Positions 33,723-43,119 are shown, counted from the stretch's first letter. The stretch: 64,000 nt of DNA from Bog-756 sp963769765 (GCA_963769765.1 CAVYNA010000006.1:62001-126000), one strand, 5' to 3'. The notes: generated by a model not told the origin, from the sequence alone. Made by a program: numbers and translations.

Positions 33723-34835
33723 TCACTCCCACCCGGCGAAGCCGTACTGCTCGTGGGGCCCCATCACCGCGCACTCGAACATCCCGTAGCCGACGTTGCC
33801 GTCGCAGGTGAAGCGCGCCGCGTACTCGGTGAGTCCCCAGTTCGAGTACGTCGCATCGGCCGGAGGGACGTCTTGGCCCTGCACGACGAGCTCGCCCTGG
33901 TACATCCCGTGCTTCCAGTCGGGCTCGAGCCCGTAGCCGCTTCCGAGGAGGAGCGGGAAGGTGAGCAGGGTCTCGACCTCGACCTCGGCGGTCTTGCGCC
34001 CGTGGGCGCCGTAGTAGGTGAGCGTCGCACCTTCGACGGCGCGGCTGCCGGGACGGAAGCGGAGCTTGTGCTCGGGCCGTCCGAGCCACTCGGCCTCGCG
34101 CCCCGATCCGATCGGGAAGACCCGGTGCGCGTCCTGCATGATCCGCTCGCCGTTCGGGCGTTCCTGGATGATGGTCACCATGGCGTGATCGCCGAAGCGG
34201 ACCGGCGCGTAGATCCAGAAGAATCCGCCGGCGGCGTCGGTGACGCGGATCCCCGGGGGCTCTGCCTCGCCGACGGGACGCACGCCCCACGAGCGGTCCC
34301 GCGAGCCCCACCAGCGGTCCGGCGTCAACCGGACTTCACGGTCGCCGAGCTTGAGCGAGCCGGTCCACGAGCCAACCTGGGCGAAGCGGGTCGAGTCGAA
34401 GGTGACCCGCGAGAACTGGCGGTCGAAGTGGCGTGCCTCGAGGTGCGCCTCCGAGAAGCCGTCGTAGACCGCGTCGAGCTCCAGTCCCCACTCGTTGGGC
34501 TCGACCACGACCCGCACCTGTTCGAGGCCCTTCAGCACCTCGACCCGGATGGGCCCGACCGACGCGTCCATCCGATCGGCGCCGAGGGTCTTCGACGCAC
34601 GCACCACCCGGTGCTCACCTCGCCAGAGCACGGACACGAAGGCATCGGCGACGCTCAGGTTGGGGTACTGACCGACTCCGATGACCGCGAAGAGCTCCTC
34701 GTCGGTCCCGTGGACCTCTCCTGTCCCGTGGATGTTGAAGTAGTAGCGGTCGTAGAAGTTGCGGTCCGAGGTGGCCACGTACCGCATCGGCTCGGAGATC
34801 TGATGGACCGGGTAGTCGTCGAGTGGGGAGAGCAC
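33723..34835 (-). CDS. Conserved hypothetical protein, DUF7064/DUF7065-type
   Basis: A 370-residue soluble protein that looks like the actinobacterial families annotated DUF7064/DUF7065, related to carotenoid-hydratase-like lipocalin folds. The opening is PVHQISEPMRYVATSDRNFYDRYYF. The central part has DRWWGSRDRSWGVRPVGE, the conserved 'WGxRDRSWG' box of these proteins, and the end is beta-rich. Function is unknown; members often sit near steroid or fatty-acid catabolic genes. A GTG at 34841 lies directly on the AGGAG, so the second GTG at 34835 with proper spacing is preferred. Confidence 0.7.
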   Translation of the reverse strand: MLSPLDDYPVHQISEPMRYVATSDRNFYDRYYFNIHGTGEVHGTDEELFAVIGVGQYPNLSVADAFVSVLWRGEHRVVRASKTLGADRMDASVGPIRVEVLKGLEQVRVVVEPNEWGLELDAVYDGFSEAHLEARHFDRQFSRVTFDSTRFAQVGSWTGSLKLGDREVRLTPDRWWGSRDRSWGVRPVGEAEPPGIRVTDAAGGFFWIYAPVRFGDHAMVTIIQERPNGERIMQDAHRVFPIGSGREAEWLGRPEHKLRFRPGSRAVEGATLTYYGAHGRKTAEVEVETLLTFPLLLGSGYGLEPDWKHGMYQGELVVQGQDVPPADATYSNWGLTEYAARFTCDGNVGYGMFECAVMGPHEQYGFAGWE

Positions 34836-35033
34836 GGACACTCCTCGGAGTCTGGGGCCTCGGGCGGTGAGCTCACCCGGGCGGACGGGTGGCGCCGAGC
34901 GTAACCGGACCGGCGCGCGGGGGAGCGGGGCAGGGGCGTGGGGACTACAATTTCGATCCGTCGAGCCGACGCATCGTGCGAAGCGCGCATCGCCGGCGGC
35001 CCGACCACATCCGGAACGGCCCTTGGAGGTCCT

Positions 35034-36491
35034 GTGAAGTCGTACGATCGCCTGTTCATCGGTGGCGAGTGGGTCGAGCCCTCATCGACCTCGGTCATCG
35101 ACGTCGTGTCGCCGACCACCCTCGAGCCGGTCGGTCGGGTCCCCGAGGCTCAAAACTCCGACATCGACCGCGCGGTGGCGGCAGCCCGAGAGGCGTTCGA
35201 CCACGGCCCCTGGCCGCGCATGGCACCGACCGAGCGGGCAGCCGTCTTGAGCAAGGTGGCCGACGCCATCCGCAACGACCTCGACGGCATCTCCACGCTC
35301 ATCTCGGACGAGATGGGCTCGCCGGTGTCGTGGGGCCAGCTCGCGCAGGTACTCGCCCCGACGATGATCCTCGACTACTACGCGGGTCTCGGATCGACGT
35401 TCGCCTTCGACTCGGTGCGCGACGGCCTGCTCGGGCCGGTCCTGCTCGCGAAGGAGCCGGTCGGGGTCGTGGCGGCCATCACACCGTGGAACGTGCCACT
35501 CTTCCTCGCTGCGGCCAAGCTCGCCCCGGCGCTGCTCTCGGGGAGCACGGTGATCTTCAAGCCGGCGCCCGAGACGCCGCTCGACGCCAACGTGTTCGCC
35601 GAGCTGCTCGCGGAGGCCGGTCTTCCCAAGGGCGTCCTGAGCGTCGTGCCCGCAGGTCGTGAGGTCGGCGAGCACCTGGTCAGTCACCCCGACATCGACA
35701 AGGTCTCCTTCACCGGCTCGTCGGCCGCGGGCAAGAAGATCGCCGGAGCGTGCGCGGAGAACCTCACCAGGTTCAGCCTCGAGCTCGGTGGCAAGTCGGC
35801 CGCCATCATCCTCGACGACGTGAACCTCGACGAGGCCCTGCCCCTGGTCATGCCCAACGCCATCATGAACAACGGCCAGGCGTGCATCTCCCTCACCCGG
35901 ATCCTCGCACCCCGGGACCGCTACGCCGAGGTGGCCGAAGCGCTCGTCGAGCAGGTCCGTGCGCTCAAGGTCGGCGATCCGCTCGATCCGGCGACCGAGG
36001 TCGGCCCCCTTGTCGCGGAGCGCCAGCGCGACCGGGTCGAGGGGTACATCCGCATCGGCCAAGAGGAGGGTGCCAAGGTGGCGGTCGGCGGTGGCCGCCC
36101 CGAAGGCCTCGACAAGGGCTGGTTCGTCGAGCCGACCGTCTTCGTCGACGTGGACAACGGGATGCGGATCGCCCAGGAGGAGATCTTCGGTCCGGTGCTC
36201 TCGGTCATCCCCTACGACGACGACGCCGACGCGGTCCGCATCGCCAACGACTCCGACTACGGGCTCTGCGGCGGCGTCTACGGCAGTGACAACGACCGCG
36301 GGGTCGCGATCGCCCGTCAGATCCGCACCGGCACCTACATGGTGAACTCGAGCATCCCGATCGACTTCTCGTCACCCTTCGGTGGGTACAAGTCCTCGGG
36401 CATCGGACGCGAGTTCGGTGAGGACGGCCTCGAGCTCTTCCTCGAGAAGAAGGTCATCAACCTTCCGGCCGGGTACACCCCGAAGGTGTGA
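35034..36491 (+). CDS. Aldehyde dehydrogenase family protein
   Basis: A 485-residue NAD(P)-dependent aldehyde dehydrogenase. KEPVGVVAAITPWNVPLFLA and VIFKPAPETPLDANVFAELL bind the cofactor. FTGSSAAGKKIAG is followed by the catalytic Glu250 in SLELGGKS and the nucleophile Cys284 in NNGQACISLTR. EEIFGPVLSVIPY and GGYKSSGIGREFGEDGLE close the fold. Substrate is unknown. The GTG has GGAGG five bases upstream. A hairpin follows seven bases after the stop. Confidence 0.92.
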   Translation: MKSYDRLFIGGEWVEPSSTSVIDVVSPTTLEPVGRVPEAQNSDIDRAVAAAREAFDHGPWPRMAPTERAAVLSKVADAIRNDLDGISTLISDEMGSPVSWGQLAQVLAPTMILDYYAGLGSTFAFDSVRDGLLGPVLLAKEPVGVVAAITPWNVPLFLAAAKLAPALLSGSTVIFKPAPETPLDANVFAELLAEAGLPKGVLSVVPAGREVGEHLVSHPDIDKVSFTGSSAAGKKIAGACAENLTRFSLELGGKSAAIILDDVNLDEALPLVMPNAIMNNGQACISLTRILAPRDRYAEVAEALVEQVRALKVGDPLDPATEVGPLVAERQRDRVEGYIRIGQEEGAKVAVGGGRPEGLDKGWFVEPTVFVDVDNGMRIAQEEIFGPVLSVIPYDDDADAVRIANDSDYGLCGGVYGSDNDRGVAIARQIRTGTYMVNSSIPIDFSSPFGGYKSSGIGREFGEDGLELFLEKKVINLPAGYTPKV

Positions 36492-36497
36492 GGAGGG

Positions 36498-36514
36498 CCG
36501 ACCGGACAGGTCGG
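36498..36514 (+). terminator. Hairpin after the aldehyde dehydrogenase gene
   Basis: CCGACC-GGACA-GGTCGG is a perfect 6-bp stem with a 5-base loop, seven bases after the stop codon. No strong U-run follows. It probably acts as an intrinsic or attenuating terminator before the acyltransferase genes. Confidence 0.5.
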
Positions 36515-36681
36515 TTCGCACTCGCCAGCACAACAGCTGACTCAGCTGACCAGCAGGTCCTCCCCGTGTCCGGGGATGGTTGCCACCGTGGTCGGGTCGC
36601 GTTCTGCGAACATGGCAGACGGCGTGCGGATCGGGGAGGACCCTCCGTGCCGCCACGACGGGCCCGGAGGCGCCCGACCCG

Positions 36682-38820
36682 ATGAGCCGAGTGACCGACC
36701 GCCAAGCGATCGCCACCGCGGCGGGCACGCCCGGCCGTGGCCGACCCATCGTCTTCGGCTACGTCCCCGCCCTCGAGGGGCTCCGCGCGATCGCGGTGGT
36801 AGGCGTGATGCTCTACCACGGCGGGGCGCCCCTGGTGAGCGGAGGCTTCCTCGGGGTCAACGTCTTCTTCGTCCTCTCGGGCTTCCTGATCACGTCGTTG
36901 TTGCTCGGTGAGTGGGCCAAGCGGACGACCATCCGGTTGGGCCAGTTCTGGACGCGCCGGGCCCGTCGACTCCTGCCGGCTCTCCTCGTGCTGCTGGTCG
37001 GAGTCGCCATCTACGCAAGGTTCTTCGCGGCGTCGGGCGAGTACGCGAGCCTGCGGCTCGACACGTTGTCCACGCTCTTCTATGTCGCCAACTGGCACTT
37101 CATCTTCGCGGGCGCCGACTACTTCGCACAGACCGGCCAGCCGTCGCCACTGACCCACATGTGGTCGCTGGCGATCGAGGAGCAGTTCTACATCGTCTGG
37201 CCCCCGGTGGTGCTCGGGGTGCTCCATCTCACGCGCCGCCTGGGCCCCTCGCGCCGCCTCTGGCCGCTGCTCGCCGTCGCGGTGGGTGGCGCGCTCGCGT
37301 CGGCGGCAGACATGCGATTCCGCTTCCACGGTGGTGCGTCCTTCACGCGACTCTACGAAGGGACCGACACCCGGTGCCAGGACATCCTGGTCGGCGCTGC
37401 GCTGGCGATCGCACTCGCGATCTGGGCCGAGCGCCGCACGGCCCAAGATGGCGAGCGGCCGCCCGCAAGGACGGTCCGCCGCTCGAGGATCGTTCCCATC
37501 GCGGCGTGGGAGATCGACTCCCGGACAGGCCGTGCGGTGCTGCAGGTCCTCGGGTGGTCGGCACTCGGATGGCTCGCGTTGGTCTGGAGCCGGGCGACCG
37601 GAACGAGCGCCACGCTCTTCGAGGGGGGCTACCTCCTGTTCGCTCTCGGAGTCGCTGTGGTGATCTTCTGCATCGTCACCGCGCAGGCTGCGCCGCTGTC
37701 GCGCGCCATCGGGAACCCGGTCTTCCGTTACGTGGGGAAGATCTCGTACGGGACCTACCTCTGGCACCTCCCGATCTTCTATCTGCTGACCGCGTCGAGG
37801 GTGCACCTCTTCGGGCTCCCGCTGCTCGCGGTCCGTATCGGGGTGACCCTGCTGGTCGCGACCGGCTCCTTCTACCTCGTCGAGGAGCCCATCCGCCGCG
37901 GCCGGATGCGCACGCTCACCGAGTGGCGCGCCTGGTTGGCGACCTCTGGGGCCTTCCTCGGAGTGGTCGCGGTCACCATTGCTGCGACGCTCCCCACGGC
38001 CGCCGGCGCGGTGGGGACGAGCAGCGGGGTGCCGATGCCGACCGGATCGGCGTACAGCGGACCACCCGTCCGGGTCACGCTCTTCGGAGACTCGCAGGCC
38101 TTCACGGCCGGGTTCTCGATCATCGAGACCCATGCGGAGGCCCCCTATGACGTCACTTTCGATGCCGAGGCCGTCATCGGCTGCGGGCTCATGGTCGTCC
38201 AGGGACAGATCAGCCATGGCGTCGACAACGCACCGAACGGTCCGTGCAGCTCGTCGAGCCCTCCCTCGCAGCAGCTGCCTGCGCTCTGGCGCCACGTGGT
38301 GCGGTCGAAGCGGCCGAACGTGGTCGTCATCATGGCTGGGCGGTGGGAGGTCGCCGACCAGGTCATCAACGGGCAGGACCTGCACATCGGAGAACCGGCG
38401 TACGACGCGGTCTTGAAGGCCGACCTCTCCCGTGTCGTGGCCACTGCGACGTCGACCGGCGCCTACGCGATCCTCCTCACCGCTCCGTGCAACAGCTCGG
38501 GCGAGCAGCCCGACGGACTCCCGTGGCCCGAGGACTCGCCCGCACGCCTGGCCCTCTACGACCGGATGCTCACCCAGGTCGCAGCGTCACATCCGCACAA
38601 CGTCGAGGTCGACGCCTTCGGGGCCCAGGTCTGCCCGGGCGGGAAGTTCGAGACGACGGTCGACGGGGTGAGGATCCGCCTTGCGGACGGCGTCCACTTC
38701 CCGTACAACCCCTCCACGGACGGACCGATCGGGCCGTCGGCCAAGTGGCTCGCGTGGAAGCTGTTCCCCGAAGCGGTCCGCGTCGGACGACTGCAGATGG
38801 CCGGGAGTCCACTTCCATGA
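36682..38820 (+). CDS. Acyltransferase-3 (OafA-type) with C-terminal SGNH domain, copy 1
   Basis: A 712-residue membrane O-acyltransferase. The N-terminal half (about residues 25-450) is an acyltransferase-3 domain with about ten helices and the hallmark motifs: YVPALEGLRAIAVVGVMLYH with the essential His, RRARRLLPALL, and THMWSLAIEEQFYIVWP. The C-terminal half is a periplasmic-side SGNH hydrolase-like domain with VTLFGDSQAF (catalytic Ser) and ADGVH (Asp-His). Such fusions transfer acetyl groups to cell-surface sugars, lipids or peptidoglycan. The ATG at 36682 is preceded by GGAGG at 12 bases. Its last four bases overlap the start of a close paralogue. Confidence 0.9.
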   Translation: MSRVTDRQAIATAAGTPGRGRPIVFGYVPALEGLRAIAVVGVMLYHGGAPLVSGGFLGVNVFFVLSGFLITSLLLGEWAKRTTIRLGQFWTRRARRLLPALLVLLVGVAIYARFFAASGEYASLRLDTLSTLFYVANWHFIFAGADYFAQTGQPSPLTHMWSLAIEEQFYIVWPPVVLGVLHLTRRLGPSRRLWPLLAVAVGGALASAADMRFRFHGGASFTRLYEGTDTRCQDILVGAALAIALAIWAERRTAQDGERPPARTVRRSRIVPIAAWEIDSRTGRAVLQVLGWSALGWLALVWSRATGTSATLFEGGYLLFALGVAVVIFCIVTAQAAPLSRAIGNPVFRYVGKISYGTYLWHLPIFYLLTASRVHLFGLPLLAVRIGVTLLVATGSFYLVEEPIRRGRMRTLTEWRAWLATSGAFLGVVAVTIAATLPTAAGAVGTSSGVPMPTGSAYSGPPVRVTLFGDSQAFTAGFSIIETHAEAPYDVTFDAEAVIGCGLMVVQGQISHGVDNAPNGPCSSSSPPSQQLPALWRHVVRSKRPNVVVIMAGRWEVADQVINGQDLHIGEPAYDAVLKADLSRVVATATSTGAYAILLTAPCNSSGEQPDGLPWPEDSPARLALYDRMLTQVAASHPHNVEVDAFGAQVCPGGKFETTVDGVRIRLADGVHFPYNPSTDGPIGPSAKWLAWKLFPEAVRVGRLQMAGSPLP

Positions 38821-41129
38821 GCACGATTGCGAACCCGATTCCTCAGCGCGGCCACCGGTCGAGGGCGCCCATCGTGCGCGGGCGCGCGATCACGTTCGGC
38901 TTCGTCCCCGGGCTCGACGGTCTCCGTGCGGTCGCCGTGCTCGGGGTGATGCTCTACCACGGTGGTGCCCCGTTCCTCGGCGGCGGCTACCTCACCATCG
39001 ACGTGTTCTTCGTGCTTTCGGGCTTTCTCATCACCACCTTGCTGCTCGGAGAGTGGGCCAAACGGATCACGATCAAGCTGGGTCAGTTCTGGACCCGCCG
39101 AGCGCGGCGCCTCCTTCCTGCTCTCCTCGTCATGCTGCTCGGCGTCGCGATCTACGTGAAGGTCTTCGCCGCACCGGGGGAGTACGCGAACCTGCGCCTC
39201 GACTCGCTCTCGACGCTCTTCTACGTGGCGAACTGGCATTTCATCTTCGCCGGCAGCAACTACTTCGACCTCGCGGCGCAAAAGTCGCCGCTCGCTCACA
39301 TGTGGTCGCTCTCGATCGAGGAGCAGTTCTACATCGTCTGGCCGCCGGTCGTCCTCGTGATGCTCCGCATCGGCAACCGGCTCAGGCCGACCCGTCGACT
39401 CTGGCCGTTGCTCGCCGTCGCCGTCGGCGGTGCGCTCGCGTCGGCAGTCGAGATGCGGCTCCGCTTCTATGGCGGCGCCTCGATCAACCGCCTCTACGAG
39501 GGCACCGACACCCGGAGCCAGGACATCCTGATCGGGGCCGCGCTCGCGATCGGGATGGCCATCTGGGCACGGCAGCGCCGCGCCCTCCCCCAAGAGGTGC
39601 CGCCGGGCCCGATCGGGCGATTCGGACGGATCCATCCGGCTGCCGGAACGGCCGGGGTGATCCCGCCGCGGCCGCGCCGGCGTGACCTGCACCGGCGGCG
39701 CGGCCCCAGCATCAGGCCGATCGCCGCTTGGGAGATCGCGGGCCGTCCCGCCCGCGTCGTCGTGCAGTTCCTCTGCTGGTCGGTGGTCGCAGGAATCGCG
39801 TACCTCTGGAGCCATCTGCCCACCCAGAGCGGATCCGTAGCGTCCGGACAGAACGCATTCCTCTTCGAAGGGGGCTACTTCCTCTTCGCGATCGCAGTGG
39901 CCGTGGTGATCTTCGGCATCGTGACCGCACAGGCCGCCGCGCTGTCGAGGGCGTTCGGGAACGTCGTCTTCCGGTATGTGGGGAAGGTCTCCTACGGGAC
40001 GTACCTCTGGCACTTCCCGCTGTTCGCGCTGCTCACGGGCGCTCGGATGCACCTCTACGGCACACCGCTCCTCGCGGTGCGCATCGCGATCACCCTGATG
40101 GTCGCGACCGGATCCTTCTACCTGGTCGAGGAGCCGATCCGCAGAGGTCGGATGCGGTCGCTCAGTGAGTGGCGGGCGTGGCTCATGACATCGGGAGCCT
40201 TCCTCGGTGTGGTTGCGGTCACCGTCGTCGCCACGCTTCCTTCTGCGGCAGAGGCGGCGGGTGCCCTCCGGGTCACCGGCGCCCAGTACTCGGGACCTCC
40301 GGTCAAGGTTCTCGTCCTCGGAGACTCGGTCGCCTGGCGACTCGGCTTCGCGATGCAACAGAGCCAGCTGCAGGACACCTACGACGTGAGCATCGTGAAC
40401 GACGCGATCGTCGGGTGCGGACTGGTCCGCAGCACGGAGTACGTCGCCCACGGGGTGGTCGATTCGGTCACACCTCCATGCAACAGCGGCTCTCCGGCGT
40501 CGATGCAGTGGCCGACGCTGTGGGCCGGCGATCTGGCCGAATTCCACCCGAGTGTGGTGGTCGTGCTCGCGGGGAGGTGGGAGGTCATGGACCGGCTGAT
40601 CGGTGGTCGGTGGCTCCACATCGGTGACCCTGCATTCGACGCCGCGCTCAGGGGCGCCCTCGAGCAGGCGGTGCAGGTCGGTACCTCGAGCGGCGCGCTC
40701 ATGGAGCTCATGACCTCGCCGTGCTTCGCGTCGGGCGAGCAGAACAACGGGCTGCCGTGGCCGGAGGACTCGACCGCCCGCCTCGACGCCTACAACCAGC
40801 AGGTGCGCCAGGTCGCCGCCGAACACCCGACGACCGTCAGGCTCGTCGACTTCGACAGCATGCTCTGTCCGGGAGGACGGTTCGCCACCTCATTGGACGG
40901 CGTCCAGCTCCGCGACGGGGACGGTGTGCACATCGTGCCGACTGCCGCCGCCGGCGCATGGCTCGACCAGCACGTCCTGCCGGGAGCCGTGGCGGTCGGA
41001 CGTCTCCAGATGGCGGGAGCCAATCTCGTCTCGCCGGCGACCTCGACGACACCACCCCCGCCCGCACCACCGGTCACCGCGACAGCGGCACACGCACCGG
41101 TCGTCGGAGGTGCCCGCCGATCGCCGTGA
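38817..41129 (+). CDS. Acyltransferase-3 (OafA-type) with C-terminal SGNH domain, copy 2
   Basis: A 770-residue paralogue of the preceding gene, very similar through the membrane domain (FVPGLDGLRAVAVLGVMLYH, AHMWSLSIEEQFYIVWP, EEPIRRGRM). Its SGNH part has VLVLGDSVAW and GDGVH. It differs by a longer cytoplasmic insert rich in Arg/Pro (about residues 255-305, RQRRALPQEV ... RPRRRDLHRR) and a Thr/Pro-rich tail (STTPPPPAPP). The ATG overlaps the stop of copy 1 (aTGA), so the two are translated together. They probably modify the same surface polymer at different positions or with different acyl groups. Confidence 0.9.
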   Translation: MSTIANPIPQRGHRSRAPIVRGRAITFGFVPGLDGLRAVAVLGVMLYHGGAPFLGGGYLTIDVFFVLSGFLITTLLLGEWAKRITIKLGQFWTRRARRLLPALLVMLLGVAIYVKVFAAPGEYANLRLDSLSTLFYVANWHFIFAGSNYFDLAAQKSPLAHMWSLSIEEQFYIVWPPVVLVMLRIGNRLRPTRRLWPLLAVAVGGALASAVEMRLRFYGGASINRLYEGTDTRSQDILIGAALAIGMAIWARQRRALPQEVPPGPIGRFGRIHPAAGTAGVIPPRPRRRDLHRRRGPSIRPIAAWEIAGRPARVVVQFLCWSVVAGIAYLWSHLPTQSGSVASGQNAFLFEGGYFLFAIAVAVVIFGIVTAQAAALSRAFGNVVFRYVGKVSYGTYLWHFPLFALLTGARMHLYGTPLLAVRIAITLMVATGSFYLVEEPIRRGRMRSLSEWRAWLMTSGAFLGVVAVTVVATLPSAAEAAGALRVTGAQYSGPPVKVLVLGDSVAWRLGFAMQQSQLQDTYDVSIVNDAIVGCGLVRSTEYVAHGVVDSVTPPCNSGSPASMQWPTLWAGDLAEFHPSVVVVLAGRWEVMDRLIGGRWLHIGDPAFDAALRGALEQAVQVGTSSGALMELMTSPCFASGEQNNGLPWPEDSTARLDAYNQQVRQVAAEHPTTVRLVDFDSMLCPGGRFATSLDGVQLRDGDGVHIVPTAAAGAWLDQHVLPGAVAVGRLQMAGANLVSPATSTTPPPPAPPVTATAAHAPVVGGARRSP

Positions 41130-41173
41130 GAGCACGGGGCCTCGGGGCAGCCTCGCATCACGACACGATTGCG

Positions 41174-41599
41174 TCAGGGGGACGGCGGCGGGATCGACGA
41201 CGACGGTGGCGCCGGCTGACCGAAGACCGAATTCTTCACGACGCTGCAGTCGGCTTCGAGTGCCGGCACCAGGGTGGGCTCCGGAACGGTGTTCGACTCG
41301 GACAGCGTGGTCATGAGCGCCTGCCACTGCGGGTTGACGTAGGCGGCCTGCGCCGAGATGGGTAGCGCGGCGATCAGGTCGAGATAGGCGCGCTTGCGCT
41401 CGTCAGCCACGCGCACCGGGTCGGTCGTGTGGTTCGCCCGGTCGAGGAGGCCGATCGACTGGTCGATGTGCGCACACGCGGCACCGGCGAGGTTGAGCCC
41501 GCTATTGCTGCAGGCGCTGAGTCCGGCGCCGAGCCCGACCGCCATGACGGCGGCGAGGAGCGTGCTCGGGTGGCGCCGCCGCCGACCCGAACCCGTCAC
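41174..41599 (-). CDS. Putative lipoprotein
   Basis: A 141-residue exported protein starting at GTG 41599. The signal RRRRHPSTLLAAVMAVGLGA ends in a lipobox LSAC, followed by SNSGLNLAGAACAHIDQSI. The mature domain is helical with a conserved-looking RVADERKRAYLDLIAALP segment and ends in a Pro/Ser tail (PAPPSSSIPPPSP). No family is recognised. The GTG overlaps the stop of the upstream gene, so the two are co-translated. Confidence 0.65.
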   Translation of the reverse strand: MTGSGRRRRHPSTLLAAVMAVGLGAGLSACSNSGLNLAGAACAHIDQSIGLLDRANHTTDPVRVADERKRAYLDLIAALPISAQAAYVNPQWQALMTTLSESNTVPEPTLVPALEADCSVVKNSVFGQPAPPSSSIPPPSP

Positions 41600-42153
41600 C
41601 CCAGCCAGCTGCCGGCGGACTCGAGCAGGAAGCGACTGACAGAGAGGCACCGGTCGAAGACGTCGCACATCATCTCCTCGCCCGCGAGCACCCGGGTCAG
41701 TGAGACCGGAGTCCGGGCGACGATGTTCAGGCGGCGCTCGGCGGCGTCGGTCGCCGAGGCGTAGGAGTCGATGGCGGAGACCTCGAGGGGGAGCTCGATC
41801 CCACCCACACCGGCGAGGTCGATGGCGAGGCGCAACAGGTCGGGGCCGGTCGGCAGTGGTGGGAGCGCCCAGGTGAACACAAGGGGGAAGTGGTACTCGT
41901 CGGGCGGAGATTCGTCCTCGGGAAGACCGAAGACCGCGTCCTCGAAGGAGAGCAGCGTGCGCGGGTCGACCTCGAGGGCGAGGTGGAGGTCGAGTGGCCC
42001 GCCGCAACCTTCCTCGGGATGGAGCTCGACCTCCCAGACCTGGCGGAGGGAGTAGGTCTCGACGAAGTGGCGCTCGTCGTGCACGTGGAACCCGTGGTCG
42101 ACCGAATGATCCTTCAGGTCGGCCACGTACCCGGCCACGTCGATGACTGCCAC
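41596..42153 (-). CDS. Conserved hypothetical protein
   Basis: A 185-residue soluble acidic protein starting MAVIDVAGYVADLKDHSVDH. It contains LHPEEGCGGPLDLHLALEVDPRTLLSFEDAV and a helical C-terminus. It resembles uncharacterised actinobacterial proteins, and I cannot assign a function. A TAGGCT box nine bases before the GTG suggests a leaderless start. The gene diverges from the inositol-phosphatase-family gene across 49 bases. Confidence 0.65.
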   Translation of the reverse strand: MAVIDVAGYVADLKDHSVDHGFHVHDERHFVETYSLRQVWEVELHPEEGCGGPLDLHLALEVDPRTLLSFEDAVFGLPEDESPPDEYHFPLVFTWALPPLPTGPDLLRLAIDLAGVGGIELPLEVSAIDSYASATDAAERRLNIVARTPVSLTRVLAGEEMMCDVFDRCLSVSRFLLESAGSWLG

Positions 42154-42162
42154 AGGATGCTC

Positions 42163-42168
42163 AGCCTA
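42163..42168 (-). promoter_or_regulatory. Candidate -10 box (TAGGCT), leaderless type
   Basis: On the minus strand TAGGCT ends nine bases before the GTG at 42153. It shares the 49-base divergent gap with TATCGT at 42190, which serves the plus-strand gene. Confidence 0.4.
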
Positions 42169-42189
42169 CCGGTCGCCGGATGGCTCCGG

Positions 42190-42195
42190 TATCGT
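42190..42195 (+). promoter_or_regulatory. Candidate -10 box (TATCGT), leaderless type
   Basis: TATCGT ends seven bases before the ATG at 42203, and no ribosome site is present. Confidence 0.45.
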
Positions 42196-42202
42196 CCGAG
42201 CG

Positions 42203-42949
42203 ATGGACGACGACGGGCTGCTCGAGGTCCTGCACACCGCCGCCTCGGCCATCGCGGATGCGCTCGCCGGACTCGACGATTGGGGGCCGGCCGGGACGAC
42301 GGCCGGCCAGTACCACTCCGACCTCGTGGCGGACCGCGCCGCCCTCGACGTCCTGGACGGCGCGGGGTTCGGCGTCCTCTCCGAGGAGTCGGGTGCGCAC
42401 GAACTCGGTCGATCGATCGTCGTGGTCGTCGACCCGGTGGACGGATCGACCAACGCCGCCCGCGGCATCCCCTGGTACGCGACGAGCCTCTGCGCGCTCG
42501 ACGCGGACGGACCGCGTGCCGCGGTGGTGGCCAACCTCGCACAGAGCTCGCGCTTCGAAGCGGTCCGGGGGGGCGGAGCTCGCCGGGACGGACGTGTGAT
42601 CGCTCCCTCAGGCTGCACGGAGCTGCGCGAGGCGATCGTCGCCTTTTCGGGCTATCCGTCGCGCTACCTCGGCTGGTCCCAGTACCGGGGACTCGGGGCT
42701 GCTGCGCTCGACCTCTGCGCCGTCGCCGAGGGCGTGCTTGACGGGTACGCGGCTGTCGGCGGGTCGAAGCTCGGGAGCTGGGACTTCCTCGGGGGGATGC
42801 TGGTCTGCCTCGAGGCAGGCGCGTCGGTCGGCGAGGCGGAGGGACGGGATCTGGTGACCCTCGAGCACGCCCATCGCCGCGCCCCGATCGCGGCGGCGAC
42901 GCCGGCGCTCTTCGACGCGCTCGGTTCGGCAGTTCGGGGCTCCGCGTAA
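42203..42949 (+). CDS. Inositol monophosphatase family protein
   Basis: A 248-residue member of the Li+-sensitive phosphatase superfamily (IMPase, FBPase, CysQ). VLSEESG supplies the first metal ligand, VVVVDPVDGSTNAARGIPWY is the signature metal-binding motif 1, and GSKLGSWDFLGGMLVCLEAG is motif 2 with the Trp-Asp pair. Substrates could be inositol 1-phosphate (mycothiol or phosphatidylinositol synthesis), histidinol phosphate or PAP. The mycothiol-type proteins nearby make inositol phosphate attractive but not proven. Residues 155-200 are shorter than in classical IMPases. Confidence 0.85.
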   Translation: MDDDGLLEVLHTAASAIADALAGLDDWGPAGTTAGQYHSDLVADRAALDVLDGAGFGVLSEESGAHELGRSIVVVVDPVDGSTNAARGIPWYATSLCALDADGPRAAVVANLAQSSRFEAVRGGGARRDGRVIAPSGCTELREAIVAFSGYPSRYLGWSQYRGLGAAALDLCAVAEGVLDGYAAVGGSKLGSWDFLGGMLVCLEAGASVGEAEGRDLVTLEHAHRRAPIAAATPALFDALGSAVRGSA

Positions 42950-42989
42950 GCAGAGTGCGGGCCGGGCGGAACAGTAGCGTTGACGGGTC

Positions 42990-43063
42990 GGGCGTTTAGC
43001 TCAGTTGGTCAGAGCAGCTGGCTTACAACCAGCAGGTCGTCGGTTCGAGTCCGACAGCGCCCA
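42990..43063 (+). tRNA. tRNA-Val (UAC)
   Basis: Acceptor stem GGGCGTT (42990-42996) pairs with AGCGCCC (43056-43062), with discriminator A and no CCA. The anticodon stem GCTGG/CCAGC encloses CTTACAA with anticodon TAC. The T-arm is GTCGG-TTCGAGT-CCGAC. A truncated insertion sequence begins about 40-80 bases downstream. Confidence 0.95.
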
Positions 43064-43119
43064 CAGAGCTCGAAGGGGAGTGCAGTCGAACGGGAAGGGC
43101 ACAGGTGGCGTCACCTCCG

